From the NCBI GenBank assembly GCA_002964805.2, contig PUDQ02000001.1, forward strand, positions 2,070,001 through 2,134,000: DNA of 64,000 nucleotides, read 5' to 3'. The first letter of the stretch is position 1; every line of letters begins with the position of its first letter. Made by a program: the position numbers and the translations under genes. Positions 36,201 through 47,940 of this stretch are shown here, in pieces. Under the pieces are notes generated by a model. The model saw only the letters and a list, made by a program, of their open reading frames with translations, had not been told where the DNA came from and did no database searches. Source of the stretch: Trametes villosa (taxonomy: Eukaryota; Basidiomycota; Agaricomycetes; Polyporales; Polyporaceae).

Positions 36201-36933
36201 CGCGCAGAACGCGCCATCGAGCAGTATCCAAGCAACACTGCAGTGCTCGGTGTATTCCTGGAGGCAGAGAAGGGACAGGGCATCTGGGGCCGGGTGCGCG
36301 CGACACTGGGGGAGACCGCTGCGGACGGGACCGGGAAGGAGAAGGACGTCGCGAGGCGAGTTGCGGAAGTCTGGGTGGCGGGCTGGGAGAAGGGCCGCTG
36401 GGAAGCGGAAATTGAGCGCACCCGCGGAGGGCTCTCCGCCGCGGCAGAAGACGAGAGGTGAGCTGGCACGGACGTCGTGCGCGCCGAAATGCATGCTGAC
36501 ACGTCGGGCGGTCTAGGACGCGGGGGAGCGCGATATTATGGAAGGTGTTCGTCGCGTTTGAGCTGCGTGCGGGGCAGCCGGAGCGGGCGAAGAAGGTTCT
36601 GTTTCGCGCGGTGGGAGAATGTCCGCTCGTAAAAGGTGCGTAATGAAGATGGGCCGCGCTCTCCGTTACATGCCGCACCGTGCTAATGATCGCGTCGCAG
36701 AACTGTACCTGCTCGCGTTCGGGCCGCTGCGTGCTGCGTTTAGCGCGCGAGAGCTGAACGAGTGGGCGGACACGATGGCGGAGCGCGGGGTGCGCATGCG
36801 CGTCGGCATGGACGAGGTCGTGGGGGACTGGCGGGAATCGGACGCGCGACGGATGCGCGAGGAGGGCGGGGAGGAGGGGGCGGACGAGATTGAGGAGCGC
36901 GCGCGGGAGCTCCGGCGCCTGATGCCGTACTAG
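33290..36933 (+). CDS. NRDE2: NRDE-2 family protein (nuclear RNA surveillance)
   Basis: Nuclear protein that works with the MTR4 helicase/exosome and in heterochromatin or RNAi pathways in other eukaryotes. The N-terminus is a Lys/Arg/Asp-rich tail (KHKKHHRKSKRDDELDL, RRRSRSPARHKGYG). The NRDE-2 signature follows: GLVYFTDRKGDPLNVRYGGL, KYRLVDCGRKVLGLSPGL and GRGGVEVGLPGRRR over small exons. Then come many HAT/TPR-like repeats (PSWLSLLAHTL, EIWMAWLDWRVRT, HWAAHARLECLRGRHDDARKVY, WWDWAQMEWLSRND) to the last exon, ending ARELRRLMPY. About nine exons. Proline and acid-rich inserts near 34950-35090 look lineage specific. Confidence 0.88.
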
Positions 36934-37304
36934 AGAAGCGCTGGTTGGAGACGCAGTTGTGGTGTATTTGTACAAGGTGTTTGTGCGCCTGGGCCTGATG
37001 GAGAACACGAGTATACGCCTTCACCCATCCGCTGTTTGCACGCTCCCACCGTCTCCCCCCAGCCCTCGCGCTTTTTCTCCCTCTGCCGGCCCCGTCTTCT
37101 GCCCGGCCTGCAAAGACTGTCTCGCCTCCAGCCCAGCTTTTCTCTCGCCCCGCCTTTTCTTGCTCCCCGCCACACATGCTCGGCCAATAAGTCACTCCGC
37201 TCTTTCCCATCTCTCCTCAATCCTACCGACAGCCCCACCCTAATCTGAGTCTCTGCCCCCCTACTGGCGTAATACTGTGCACTACCTACCCTATTGTTCC
37301 CACC
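36934..37304. promoter_or_regulatory. Pyrimidine-rich promoter of the Byr4-like gene
   Basis: 371 bp, strongly C/T-rich on the plus strand from 37030 to 37304, as often seen in front of fungal genes. No TATA box. Confidence 0.4.
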
Positions 37305-40183
37305 ATGACTACTATCCCCGCACCCACCATCGTCCTCCCCAAGGAGGAATGGGCAGACGCCGACTTCGACTTCCCAGACGGCGACCCCATCCACGCCTCC
37401 GACGCCGAGTCCGACAAGGACGATGACGAAGACTGGGACATGGAGATGGATCTAGGCAAGACCGGCGGCGCAAAGGCCCAGCTCGTCCTCCAGGGCATCG
37501 CCGCAAGGTCAGGTTCCACCCAGCCTACCCCCCACATGTTCACCATCCGTCCCCCGCTCGCACCATCCTCCTCTGCCGACGAAGAAGACGACGAAGGCGT
37601 CTCTACCATCAAAGTTGCTGCTCTCCCCAAGCCCCTAGCAGCCGCGAAGCCCCCTCAGAGTCCTATTGACGAGGATTTTGAAGACGGCTTTGCGCTCCCC
37701 TCGGACCTGACGACCCTCTCCCTCCGGCCCTTATCCCTCGCACATAGGACATCCAAGTCTTCCCTTGAATGGGGCGACAAGGATCAGACCTCCTCATCCC
37801 AATCCTCTGATGCCTACTCCACTCTTGGCTTTGCTGACAATTCACCATCATCCAACTACACATCAGCATCCCTCCCGGAGACAGAGACAGAGGAGGACGA
37901 GGATGAAGAGGATATCCTGGAGGGTCTCGATGTTCCGACGGGTCTCTTCGAGTCAGGTCATGGCGCGAAGAAGCTAGGCAAGATCCTCGAGCTGAAGAAG
38001 AGGACCGCCTTCGACGACGATCGGGTCAAGGTCGTCAGTCCCGATCCCGAAGACGACTTCGAAATCGGCCTTGTGATCGACAACGAGACCGAGCTGAGCC
38101 CAAGTAGGCTTTTGCAGAACGCCCAGTCCGTCCTTCGTCCTACTGCCTCTTCTCGGAGCAAGAGCGCCCCGCCGCGGCCCCCCACCGCGCTACGCCCACC
38201 ATCGCGGGTCAAGGGCGATCGGGCCAAGTCTCCAAACAACCCACCCGTCTCCTCCATGTCGCAGCTCCGCCGGATAACGTCGCCCATCACTCCCCCCTCT
38301 CCCCCCTCCAATAGGCCCGCACAGCCCATGCGCTCGCAGACGTACAGTCAAGCTGTCGCATCCCCCTCCACCATGACTTTCCTGGCACCCAAACCGGGGA
38401 GCTTGCGGGTCCAGAAGTCGCACTCAGGCCTCAAGCCCGCGTCGCCCCCGCAGACGCGGAGGCTTGGACGGAAAGCGTCCCTGCCGTCACTGTCGGAATC
38501 CAATCAGCCCCAGGCGTCAGGCTCAGGGGCGGGTTCCGCGGCGGCAGCCAACTTCCCCGTCGCTCGCTACGAGGCACCTACGGCGGCGTCGAGAGCGAAG
38601 ACGGCGCACACCAGCTCCACCACTAGTCGAATGCACGGCTATGGCCTGGAGTACAACGTGCCCCCTACGCGCCCATCGACGCCCTCGTCGAATCCAGCGG
38701 CCCTCAGGCTGACGATGCCGACATCATCGTCACGAATGAAATCCCGCACCCCCATCTCCAATGTCTTCCCGACATCATCAGCAGCAGCATCCGCTGCTGC
38801 CACACCACTATCGGCCCGCTCAACATCACCGCTACCCCCCGTCCGCCCTCCCTCCGCATCGTCGATCAAGTCGGTCAAGTCACGACACAGCCAGAGCTCG
38901 AGCCTACCCATACCGAGCGCGCCGAAAGTATTGAAGAAACCCAAACGGCAGCGCACGTACGGGGACGGCACGGAGCTCGACGCGTTCGACGACCTCCCGA
39001 CCGACCGTGAGAAGGAAGGCCAATACCGAGTGCAGCCAAAAGGATACGGCAACCGCGTCCCGGGCGCCTCGTATCCCAAGGCCTCGTCCGCCAACGATGC
39101 CGGTGCGACAGGCACCATCCGCCGGCGAGCCAAGGCCCGCGACTTTTCAGGAAGTGGCACTGGTGAGTCGCCATTTAGCTCAAACGCAACAATAAGCGCG
39201 GCGCGCTGACCAGCGCTTTGGCCTCCCCCTCAATAACAGACTCGTCAAAAGCGGCGCCCCTGGCTCCGTCAAAGACGCTCAAGCGCACCACGAACCGCAT
39301 CGAGTTCCCGTCGAAGCCGCCGCCGGAGCCGAGCAAAGCGGAGCGCGACCGCGACCGCGGCAAGAATGCAGAGGCGGAGGCCAGTGCGAAGCGCAAGAAA
39401 CTCGCGTCGCCCGGCCAGACGCGCCGCAAGCCCACCCTCATCCGCAACCTCGGTGGCGCGGGCACGACGAAAGGTCAGTATACGATGCGCATGCACGCTG
39501 CTGCCGCCGCTGCCGTTGGACACCGCGCTGACCTCGGCCGCCTCGTAGTCGTCGGCGAGATGAAGTGGAACCCGCACACGCTCCGCTGGGAGGGCAACGA
39601 CCAGGCACTCCGCGACTTCGACGCCGCCTCGGGCACCTCGACGCGCCCCGCGCTCATCACGCACCTCACCGGCTCGTCCATCGGCTCACCCGTGGGCTCG
39701 TTCGCCTCGGGCGCGCGCGTGGTCGGCAATATGATCTTCGACCCCACACGCATGTGCTGGGTGTCGACGCTCCACCCGGACGAAGACGAGCCGGACGTCT
39801 TCGCAGACCTCGCCGACGATGAGGACGACGACGACTGGGAGGCGCGCGCGAGCACAATTCGCGCAAGCCAACAACTCCAGGGCGGCGCCGCGCCGTCCAC
39901 CGCGCCGTCGGATCAGTCGTCGAACTCGTCCGCATCGCGCGTTGAGCCACCAAGTCCGGCGCGTAGCCACACGCGCAGCATGAGCGAGTCGGAGAGCGAC
40001 CGCTGCTCGCGCGCGTCGATGGTGTGCGACGTCGACGACGCGTTCGTCGAGAAGTGCCGCGCCGCGGAGGAGCGCCACCGCGCAGAGCTCAAGGGCTGGC
40101 TTGCGGTCGGCAACGACGTGTTCGCGGACGCGGACCGCTCGTACTTGTACGAGATCCGCGCGCTCGCGACGCGCCAATACTAG
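37305..40183 (+). CDS. Byr4/Bfa1-like mitotic-exit (SIN/MEN) GAP scaffold
   Basis: Byr4/Bfa1 forms the two-part GAP with Cdc16/Bub2 at spindle poles and keeps the Spg1/Tem1 GTPase off. The N-terminus has an acidic Asp/Glu stretch (EEWADADFDFPDGDP, KDDDEDWDMEMDL) and repeats of the form DFEDGFALPSDLTTLSL, DVPTGLF and DDFEIGLVIDNETELSP. A long Ser/Pro/Thr-rich region follows. The diagnostic C-terminal block is VVGEMKWNPHTLRWEGND, RPALITHL, VVGNMIFDPTRMCWVS and DEPDVFADL, followed by HRAELKGWL. Intron 1 runs from about 39156 to 39238. A second GT-AG intron, 39474-39548 (75 nt, no stop), was inferred because it restores the family motif TK+VVGEMKWNP. Confidence 0.85.
39474..39548 (+). other. In-frame, stop-free 75-nt intron in the Byr4-like gene
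   Basis: It begins gtcagt and ends ctcgtag. The length is divisible by three and there is no stop, so unspliced RNA would add 25 residues (Ala/His-rich) immediately before the conserved GEMKWNP block. Removal keeps the family alignment; retention would also be translatable. Confidence 0.65.
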
Positions 40184-41643
40184 GCTTCCCATCCTCACCT
40201 CAATCACACCCCGTCCCTCTCTCCCCTGCAATTACACCCCACCCCGCATCGCCTACCAAATCAATCAGGCACCTACCCTACCTCGCTCCCCCCTGCACAT
40301 AACGTAGAGGTGTACAGGACAATTCCTCTCCCGCATCATCGCTATGCTCCCCGTACCCTCCTCTTCCCCTCATCCTCCCCATCCTCCCCCATGACGACTT
40401 GTAATGACCTTCCTTCGTCTTTGTCCATAGGACCCGTCCCGCTCGCCTCTTTTCCCGGTTTACACCTTTTCTGCGTGTTTGATATTTTGAGACCGGCCCC
40501 ATCCGCACCCCCCTACCCGTTACCCCTCCGTCGCCCCTCTTCCCGTTCGCTGTGCATACTTTGCCCCCGTTGTGTCCCGTCTGGCTTTGTCTCTTGGATT
40601 TGCTGCGCCTGCTGCTCCCACCGCCGTTCCTTAAGTACAGTCTCGCCTATTCTCTCTCTCGCCTCCTCTCTCGATGTGTATGCAAAACAACTCATGAATA
40701 TACACTTATGTTTCCATCTCCAACACTTACGCGCATGCGCACGCGCTCGTTGCCGTTGTGTGTTATCCGACTCGCTCAGACGCGACAAGCTGAGGTATGG
40801 TTAAGGCCACGCGGGTGTCATTCGTCGAATATAACTACCAGCCATCGGGCTGTGCTGTCTGCTACGCTACGGAAGACTCGAGGGGCGGGGCGAAGAGGAC
40901 GGATCGGAACACAGGAAACGCCATAGAAACAGTATTCGAGGCACGAGACGGGACGGGGACGACGGGGCGCGGTCACTAATACATAGTTCGGGACGGACGG
41001 GGCACTACTGCTTCACAATACCAATACGGGATCGTAGATAGGGCTCGGGCCCGCGGAAGGCGCGGCGGGCCCGGGGGAGGCGAAGCCAAGGCGAGTTAGT
41101 CAAGGCGATAAATAGACGGCGGAACGAAACAAAGGTGCGCGCGGGGCGCGGTAGTCGGTAATCAGAAGGGGGAAATCAGGAAGAGGGGGAGAAGGCAAGA
41201 ATACGGGGACATCTAGGGTAGGGTAGGAGAGGTGGTGGTACATAGCCGGGAAGAACCCGGGGAGAGGGTGCATAGGGGGCGGGCCTCGGGGGTCGGGGCG
41301 GGGCGCCCTCGCCTGCGCGAGGGGGAGCCTGCGTCCGTATATTCGATGGTGGGCCGCCGGAGGCCCGCCTATGGGGTTCGAGAGCGATTACGAGATCGAG
41401 AGGCGAGGCGGGACGGGACGGGGTGTAGACATAGCGATACGACCAAACAGCACAACGGGACGACTGGATCTTCATAGACAACGACAGCGAGGGACGACGA
41501 GCAGCGGAGCATAGTGGGGGCTAGAGCGCGGGAGAGCGTCGGCGGGAGAGCAGGGTCTATGGACGACGGTGCTGAACGATCGATGAGGGAGCTTGCACGA
41601 AGGCGGGGAGGCCAACGCGGGAGGATCGACGGGGGCCGGAGGC
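40184..41643. other. Convergent intergenic region with mirrored pyrimidine bias
   Basis: 1.46 kb between convergent stops. From 40190 to about 40640 the plus strand is C/T-rich; from about 40870 to 41640 it is G/A-rich. Each half is therefore pyrimidine-rich on the sense strand of its own gene, consistent with two long 3' UTRs. No supported ORF. Confidence 0.55.
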
Positions 41644-44100
41644 CTAGTCGCGCCCGCTGATGGTCTTGCGACGCTTCTTGGGCTGCGCTTCCTGCATCTC
41701 GCAGTCCCCGTCGAGGCTGTAGAGGAATTCGCTGCGCGACGTCTTGCGCCCGAGCTTGAACGGGCTGCCCATCGCATCGACCGCGACCTCGCCGTCGTGG
41801 GTGTGGCTCGTCCGCCGCCGCTGCGGCTTCTCCTGGCGCCCGAGGATCTTGTCCATCAGGCCCGCCGTGGCCGTCGTCGACTTGTGGGAGCTCGAGCTCC
41901 CGCTCGCGCTGCGCTGCCGCCCGTGCGAGCCGAAGCGGAACGGCGAGCTGTCCCGGCGACTGTGAGCGCTGGCGGTGCTACCTGAGCTGACGGGGGCCTT
42001 GTCGCTCCCGCTGCTGCCCGGGGCGGAGCTGGAGCTAGCGCTGCTGCTCGCCTCGACGCTGCTCGAGCTGTCTCCGCGCTTGTGGAATTGCTCCTGGACG
42101 CGGACGGGCGTCCCGAGACCGAGGTTCGCCAGGCCGGCCTTGCGGACAAAGCTGACAGGATCCTCGACGTGGTCCATGTCCACATCCTCGTCTTCCTCGG
42201 GGAACACCCGCCAGCGGAGTTTCGAAACCGAGGAAAGCGACCCGCGGGATGCACCGAACGACGGAGTGGGCGATCCAAGGAAGTCGGGGATGGAGGAAGG
42301 TTCAGGCCTCTTCCGAGAACCCGGGCTGTCGCTCCCGCTGCTCGACGGTGGGTGGGCGGGCGAGGAGTCGCCAGCGACCTTGGGGGCAGGGGAAAGGTGG
42401 AGATACGCCTTGAACGGATCCTCCACCTCGCCAGCGGGGGTCGGCAGGTTCGCATCCGCCGTGAGCCCCGAAAGTCCCGAAGGGGTGAAGGACAGGCCAG
42501 GAGAAGCGAAGCCCTTGAAAGGCGACGGCCAAGCTATGTCGCCCATCCGGGACATGATGGACGGCGTCTTGTCCGGCCTATCCACATCTGCGAAGAGCCT
42601 CCGGGGAGACGGGAAAAGCATATCCGATTCCAGGTCGCCATGCATGTCGAGCAGCGCAAGCCTCCGCTCAGGCGTCTGCTGGCTCGGAGGGCTGAAGATA
42701 CTCCTCTTCTTGCGCTCGCTAGCCGGGACGATAACGATTGGGCTGACGTCCAGACCCCGCACGTTCGGGCTAGCTTCACCGCGAACCAGCATGCCGAGGG
42801 TGAGCTGCCTGACCGCTTGGTTCATGGCTATGCCCGACGTCCTCCAGGGCTGGTCGGAAGGAAGACGCGCGGGGGAGTGCCGGAAAGACGGCGTCCGCGA
42901 TGGGTCATAGGGCGACTCGGGAGGAATCGCAGAAAGAACAGAAGTCGACTTGCTGGCAGACGACTTGCTGGGGGAAAGGCCCGGCGTTTGGGGAGAGGTC
43001 GGCCCGAAGAAGAAGGAATCGTCCGCGCTGCTCAAGGCAGACTTGAGGTGCGAGCTCTGGAAGAAGCTGTCGTCGAACCCGTCCGTGGGGTCTGTTCGCG
43101 CAAGGGCTCCGTAAAGCTCTTGCTGGAGAGCGGGCTCGCTGAGGGTGGGTGCATCTGCAAGCGAGGGACCGGCAGGGCTTTGAGGGGTGACGGTTCCATG
43201 CAAACGAGATGGGCCCGCGCTGGGCTGGTAGGACGACCCAACGGATGTGAGCTCAAGAGAAACGGTGCGACGGATAGTCTTGTCTCCCGCCGGGCCGCCG
43301 CTCTTCTCGCTCTCGCCCGATTTGGACGACAGCTTATTCTCCTCTAGCAACAAGCAAAGGGCGATAAGGAGGATGAAACTGAGAGGGAAAAGTGATCACA
43401 TACTGTTTGAGCTGCGACCTCCTCTGCCTCCAATCTTTTCCCCAGTTTCCCGTCGATTCGCCATGGGGACCTTGTGTTTCTCATAGACATGACGCCTCCA
43501 CATGCTCTTCGCGTTGACACCAGCGTAGGTGCGACGGCAGAAGGTGCAGCGCAGACGAGGCTCCTCGCCTTCCTTCCATCCGTCCTTGACGTCCTTTTTC
43601 TTAGCTGGGCACCAGCCTCTGGGAGGCTCGAGCTGTGTGGGATATCCCTGGGCATTCTGGCCTACGAAGTCCCTGACGTCGAGGAACCATTCGGCATTGG
43701 CAGCAAGGAGGGAATAGGTGAGAGTTCCCTTGCTATTCTCCGACCCGGGAAAGTCGGAAAAGGGAGGATGAATGAAAGTCGTGCCGGGATCTCCGGGAGC
43801 GGGGTCGAGATTTAGGGTGCCGTTGTTGGGAAGAGAGTTGGTTCGTGTTATCTGGCTCGGGCGAGCGAGTGCTGGTGCCAACGTGGCGGCGGATGCGAGA
43901 GGATGGAGATGGGTGTGAGTTGGATTGAATGTCAGGGTAGGAGCGGGAGCTAGGGCGCTCGGAAAGGGCGGGTTGGGGAGGTTTTGCGGGGGCTGCATAT
44001 CGGATGTCGGCCTCGAATCGGATGAACTAGCTGCTAGAGAGGCAGAGGGGTCGGTATTCGCTGAGTGTGGGTCGGGAGGAAAGGGGCGCTGCATGCGCAA
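41644..44100 (-). CDS. Single C2H2 zinc-finger, Ser-rich protein (orphan regulator)
   Basis: Family not recognised beyond the finger. Two exons: 44100-43396 region and 43344-41644 region. The N-terminal half is Pro/Ala/Asn-rich, with FLDVRDFVGQNAQGYPTQLEPPRGWCPAKK just before one finger, RCTFCRRTYAGVNAKSMWRR then HVYEKH. That is CX2CX15HX4H, a longer loop than the usual X12. The rest is Ser/Pro-rich with conserved-looking islands: DDSFFFGPTSP, QAVRQLTLGMLVRGEASPNVRGLDVSP, RRLALLDMHGDLESDMLFPSPRRLF and the C-terminal SEFLYSLDGDCEMQE followed by a nuclear-signal-like KKRRKTISGRD. A nuclear DNA- or RNA-binding role is inferred. ATGs at 44100 and 44094 are both possible starts. Confidence 0.75.
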
Positions 44101-44656
44101 GGAGGTGTGATGTGGCCTGCAGAGACAGGCGATTAGAGTCGATGTTGCGAGCGAAGGATGTCGAGCGCAGACTGACCTGCAGACGCAGCCTGCGGCGCGA
44201 GGAGGGCAGAGCGAGGGAGGAGGAGGACGTCGGGGTCGGGGGAGATGATGGCGGAGGGGAAGATCGGGGAGGGAGGAGAGAGAGGGCGGGAGTGATTGGG
44301 CGAGGCCACGCTGCTAAGCGAACATGCCCATCAATCCTGCCCTTATTAGGACGCAACGCGACTGGCGCGTCCGTCACGTGACCGAGTCTCCCGCGTCCTT
44401 TCGCACGCGCGTCTCACTCTCCATCCCTCTCCTCCCTATTGTCCCACGCTTAAATGCACTCCCTGTCCATTGTTCTCGCAGCAAGCTTTTCATAACTGCT
44501 ACTAACTCCTATCTACACATGCCCTACACACTCTATAACCCTCCGAAGGTGCAGATCTCGGCCTGCGCGCACTCGGTTACGACCGCGAGGCCGATGATGT
44601 CACCCGGACCGCCGCATGGCCCGACGGTCTGCCCTGTCCCTCCTCCCCTCTCTCCC
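44101..44656. other. Intergenic region between C2H2 gene and DUF423 gene
   Basis: 556 bp, the promoter side of the C2H2 gene and the 3' side of the DUF423 gene. The C/G-skewed stretch at 44200-44300 gives low-complexity ORFs only. Confidence 0.45.
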
Positions 44657-45409
44657 TCAGAGCGCGAGGGCGATGTAGCTAGGCACGCGTCAGCACCACT
44701 GGACTTTCATTCTACCTTCCGTGCGCAGTCGCTCACCCAGCAATCATAACCGACCCTCCCAGAGGCGTGATCGGGCCCAGCCATTTCAGCCTGTCCCATT
44801 CCGACCGGCCGCGGTCAGCCCTCCATCCTCGAGACGCCACCAACGTCACTCCACTCACCGGTCGCGAGCCAGTACGAGCGCCATGATGCTGCCGGAGAAG
44901 ACCACGCTGCCGACAGCGATTGCGGGACCGGCGAACCGGTGCACCGCGAAACGCGGGTGCAGAGATACCAGCAGGAGCGCGAGCCCGTTGTAGATCTGAC
45001 ATGCACAGGTAAGTCTCATCTAAATAGTGCGGGCACTCCACGCAAAGCCGGGTCAGGGTCATGTCGAGCCAGTGTATAAGTACTGGCGACGTGCTCTGTT
45101 CCGCTCGCGGAACCCGTTCAGCATAGCTGAAGGAACATACCGCATAACTAGACGCAGTCTGCCATGCGTGCAGCTTCTCGGGCGTCGTTCCGGCTCTCTT
45201 CTGCAATCCGTGCGAGCCGAATGCACCGGCTACGATGCCCGCAGCAGCTACAGAATGCGATATGCATGTCAGTGGCGGTCTCAGTCTTGTCGGCATAGTA
45301 CGCTCCGCTACTGACCGAGAAGAGCGCCGGTCCTCCAGAGCAAGGCGGGGCCTGGGAAAGCATTCAGAGCGCGCGGCAGTAGAGGCGTAGATGCAGACGG
45401 ACGCGACAT
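44657..45409 (-). CDS. DUF423 / TMEM256 family small membrane protein
   Basis: Small multi-helix membrane protein of unknown function found from bacteria to animals. Exon 1 starts at 45409 (MSRPSASTPLLPRALNAF) and ends in LLWRTGALL. It joins AAAGIVAGAFGSHGLQKRAG, then PEKLHAWQTASSY. Downstream exons give YNGLALLLVSLHPRF-like, FAGPAIAVGSVVFSGSIMAL and LGPITPLGGSVMIAG. Read without splicing the frame stops at 44733; a 58-nt intron (gtgagc...ctag) instead yields MIAGYIALAL-stop at 44657, which matches the family's hydrophobic end. The GAFGSHGL and TPLGG motifs are the family hallmarks. Confidence 0.88.
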
Positions 45410-46235
45410 GGCTAAAGAAGTGCAAGCTTAGCTGGTTGTAGGTTGGCGGAGGTAAGAGAGGACGCGCAGTGCGCCGCTGGGAACGTTCACCTCGACGGTG
45501 GCTCTACGAGTCCCATCGGCATCTCGCCGAGGCGTGGGCCCAGAACGGGCCGCCCTCCGCGAGGTCCCGGCGCCGGAATCGCGCACGCCGCGCGCCTTCT
45601 CGCATTAGCCGCCCAAAGGTACTTGAAAGTACTCACGCTACGTTCGTCAGAGCAAACCCTATGGAAAACAATTGTCGTGATCAGGCCCACTCCTGAACTG
45701 ACGTTCGTCTCTGTTCCAGTATCGAGCGTACATAGACCAGACCTCGTCGTCGAACCTGGGCAGAAACGAAGAGTTGAGGCGGCTCACTCTTAACGCTTCA
45801 CGCGTGCAGAGGCTCAGTCCAACTTCCGACCCGCCGCAAGGTTGTGCCCCAGGCTGTCGTAGGTAAGTTGTATGCCAGAACTCGTCGGTGTAGATTATAA
45901 CCAGCGTCCTCAGTGCATGTGAAGCCCGGGGAATGATGAGGAAGGACAAGGAAAGTCATAACGCCCCCATCCAATTGTAAGTTGGATGAGAAGCGCTGGC
46001 GTGTAAGCCGGCGTAAAGTCGACGCGCTCATCACAGCTGCCGGCTTGCCGCCGACCCCCTCGTCCGCTTTCGTACTTTCGCAGCCCGAATCCGAGGACAA
46101 GGCCATGCTGTTTTACACGTGCGATTTCGCCATCTCTTTGTGCACGAAACGGACGGGACGAGTTCCCCTCCTCCTCCCACTCGCCCCCCCCCCCCAGCCT
46201 TCGCGTGTTCGTGCTCTCCGGGCGACCGTCAGTCT
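45410..46235. other. Divergent intergenic region
   Basis: 826 bp between the DUF423 and BTB-like starts. No gene supported. A run of 12 cytosines lies at 46184-46195 just before the BTB-like start. Confidence 0.45.
46184..46195 (+). repeat. Poly-C run (12)
   Basis: Homopolymer of 12 C about 40 nt before the BTB-like ATG. It is a likely site of length variation or sequencing error. Confidence 0.8.
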
Positions 46236-47404
46236 ATGGACTACTTTGACCTTCCCACATTCCCTGAGTCAGCACCGAACGAATACACCGACAGAGTGAA
46301 GGCGGAAGCGGGAGAGGGATTTCCTACGGAGCCCACCAAACAGGGAGACCAGGGTAACATTCCAAGAACACCAGTATGTCATTAACACACGGCCGTCGTA
46401 CAGCCAACCACTCATAGGACCCAGATCGGTACTCCTCTAGAACACCCCAGCCAGATCTCCGTATCCACTGCATTTCCGCCCGCAACCGCAGCTCAAGGAA
46501 CCCTCCCCAACCTCGTGCTGGTTTCTTCCGACGGCGTCCACTTCTATGTCCACCGGTCGCAGATTGTTGCGGCATCAAGTAACGGTCTGAATGGTCTCCT
46601 ACCTCTCGACACACCCTCGGGCGACCCCTCGACGTCTCTCTCAACGGTGCACATCCTGCTCTCCGCGGAGATTCTGAACGTCGTCCTTCACTCCATGTAT
46701 GGCATGTCCTGCATGCACTACTTCCCATCGCTGGAGGTAACCGACGGCGCATTATCAGCATTAGCCCTGTACGGAGTTGCTCTGGAACCTCTTGCTGCGC
46801 CGAATCAGCCGCTATATCTCCTCCTCCTTTCCTATGCGCCACACTGTCCGATTGACGCCTATGCACTTGCCGCCCAGCACAGGCTCGAAGACGCTGCGGT
46901 AGCGGTATCCTCGCACCTCCTCGCGTACGAACTCTCCCAGCTTCGCGACGAGCATGCGGTCAAAATGGGGTCGCTGTACCTCGCTCGCCTCTTCCTGCTC
47001 CGCGAGACGCGCCTCAACGCCCTGCGGAATATTCTGATGAGGCTGCCCATGCCTCACCCGCCATCGCCAGGCTGCACACTCGAAATGCGGCAACAAGTGA
47101 CGAGAGGATGGGCAATCGCCACGGCCGAGCTTGCATGGGCTTCAATGCCTAGTGCGTACCTGTGTTCGGGTCGTTGTTAGTGCATACTGACGCACAGTGG
47201 GTGCTGGTTCCGCAGGCGTATCGACAAGTGGGCTCAGGGCGCTTCTGGAACCCGTGGGGTTGAAGCTCGAGTGTCCGATGTGTGCGGTCGCGCTGCACCA
47301 GCGTGTGTGTGAGGTAGAGCTTGAATGGGCCTCTGTAAAGGTATGTGGTACCTCCATGCAGAATGATAGTCAATTTCTCTAACACTCGGCAGAGAACAAT
47401 ATAA
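46236..47404 (+). CDS. BTB/POZ-like domain protein, basidiomycete family
   Basis: Belongs to the expanded basidiomycete group with one degenerate BTB domain; function unknown, possibly protein interaction. Start MDYFDLPTFPESAPNEYTD. After an intron near 46370-46425 (exact junction not resolved) comes the BTB-like core: LVLVSSDGVHFYVHRSQIVAAS, LSAEILNVVLHSMYGMSC, SLEVTDGALSALALYGV, ALAAQHRLEDAAVAVSSHLL and KMGSLYLARLFLLRETRLNALRNIL. A third exon gives LRALLEPVGLKLECPMCAVALHQRV. The last exon adds only RTI-stop after ..EWASVK. A CxxC (CPMC) near the end is typical of the group. Confidence 0.72.
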
Positions 47405-47940
47405 TGCGCGTAACCGAAGTGCAATACTGGAAAGAAATCCCTTGCTGGGCTCTTCAACCGTTTACGATATCGTTGAGAGGGGGCCGTGCTATCACCGCCG
47501 TGAAATTGTATCAATAATTTAAAAAATGCCTGCTGCTGTAATGTTACTAGTACACCATATGAATACACGCGTACAACTAGTAAATGAGGGGCCTGTGCCT
47601 GTATAGAGAGTGGAAGCTGGTTTGGTTCGATGAATCCTGAAGCAGGGAATTGCCGGTGATCAGTGAGATCTTGGAGAAGATACTGTAAGGCATCGCCTTA
47701 TAGGTTGGTGAATGCTTCAGTCAGAAGAGCGGGCGGACTGGACTTGGACAGGTGGAGCTTCGTACCTCAAAGCGCCAGGCGTTGAGTACAACATCCCCTT
47801 TTGGCACTTGACCACGTGGGCGGAGATCAGGGATTTTTCGTGAGCGCCCGCCAATAGTTTGGAGTAGCGCCCGCTAACGGTCGCTCAGCGGTCCCTCCCC
47901 TTCCTCCCTCACCTCCCTTCCCCCCGTCCGCGCCTCCAGC
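47405..47940. other. Intergenic region upstream of SPB1
   Basis: 536 bp, partly AT-rich (47500-47580). C/T-rich just before the SPB1 ATG. No gene seen. Confidence 0.45.

Noticed and set aside
42082..43347. 421-codon plus-strand frame
   Set aside because: Antisense to the C2H2 gene; Arg/Gly-rich without recognisable domains.
47620..47660. GGTTCGATGAATCC resembling a tRNA B-box
   Set aside because: No matching A-box or cloverleaf stems at the right distance upstream.
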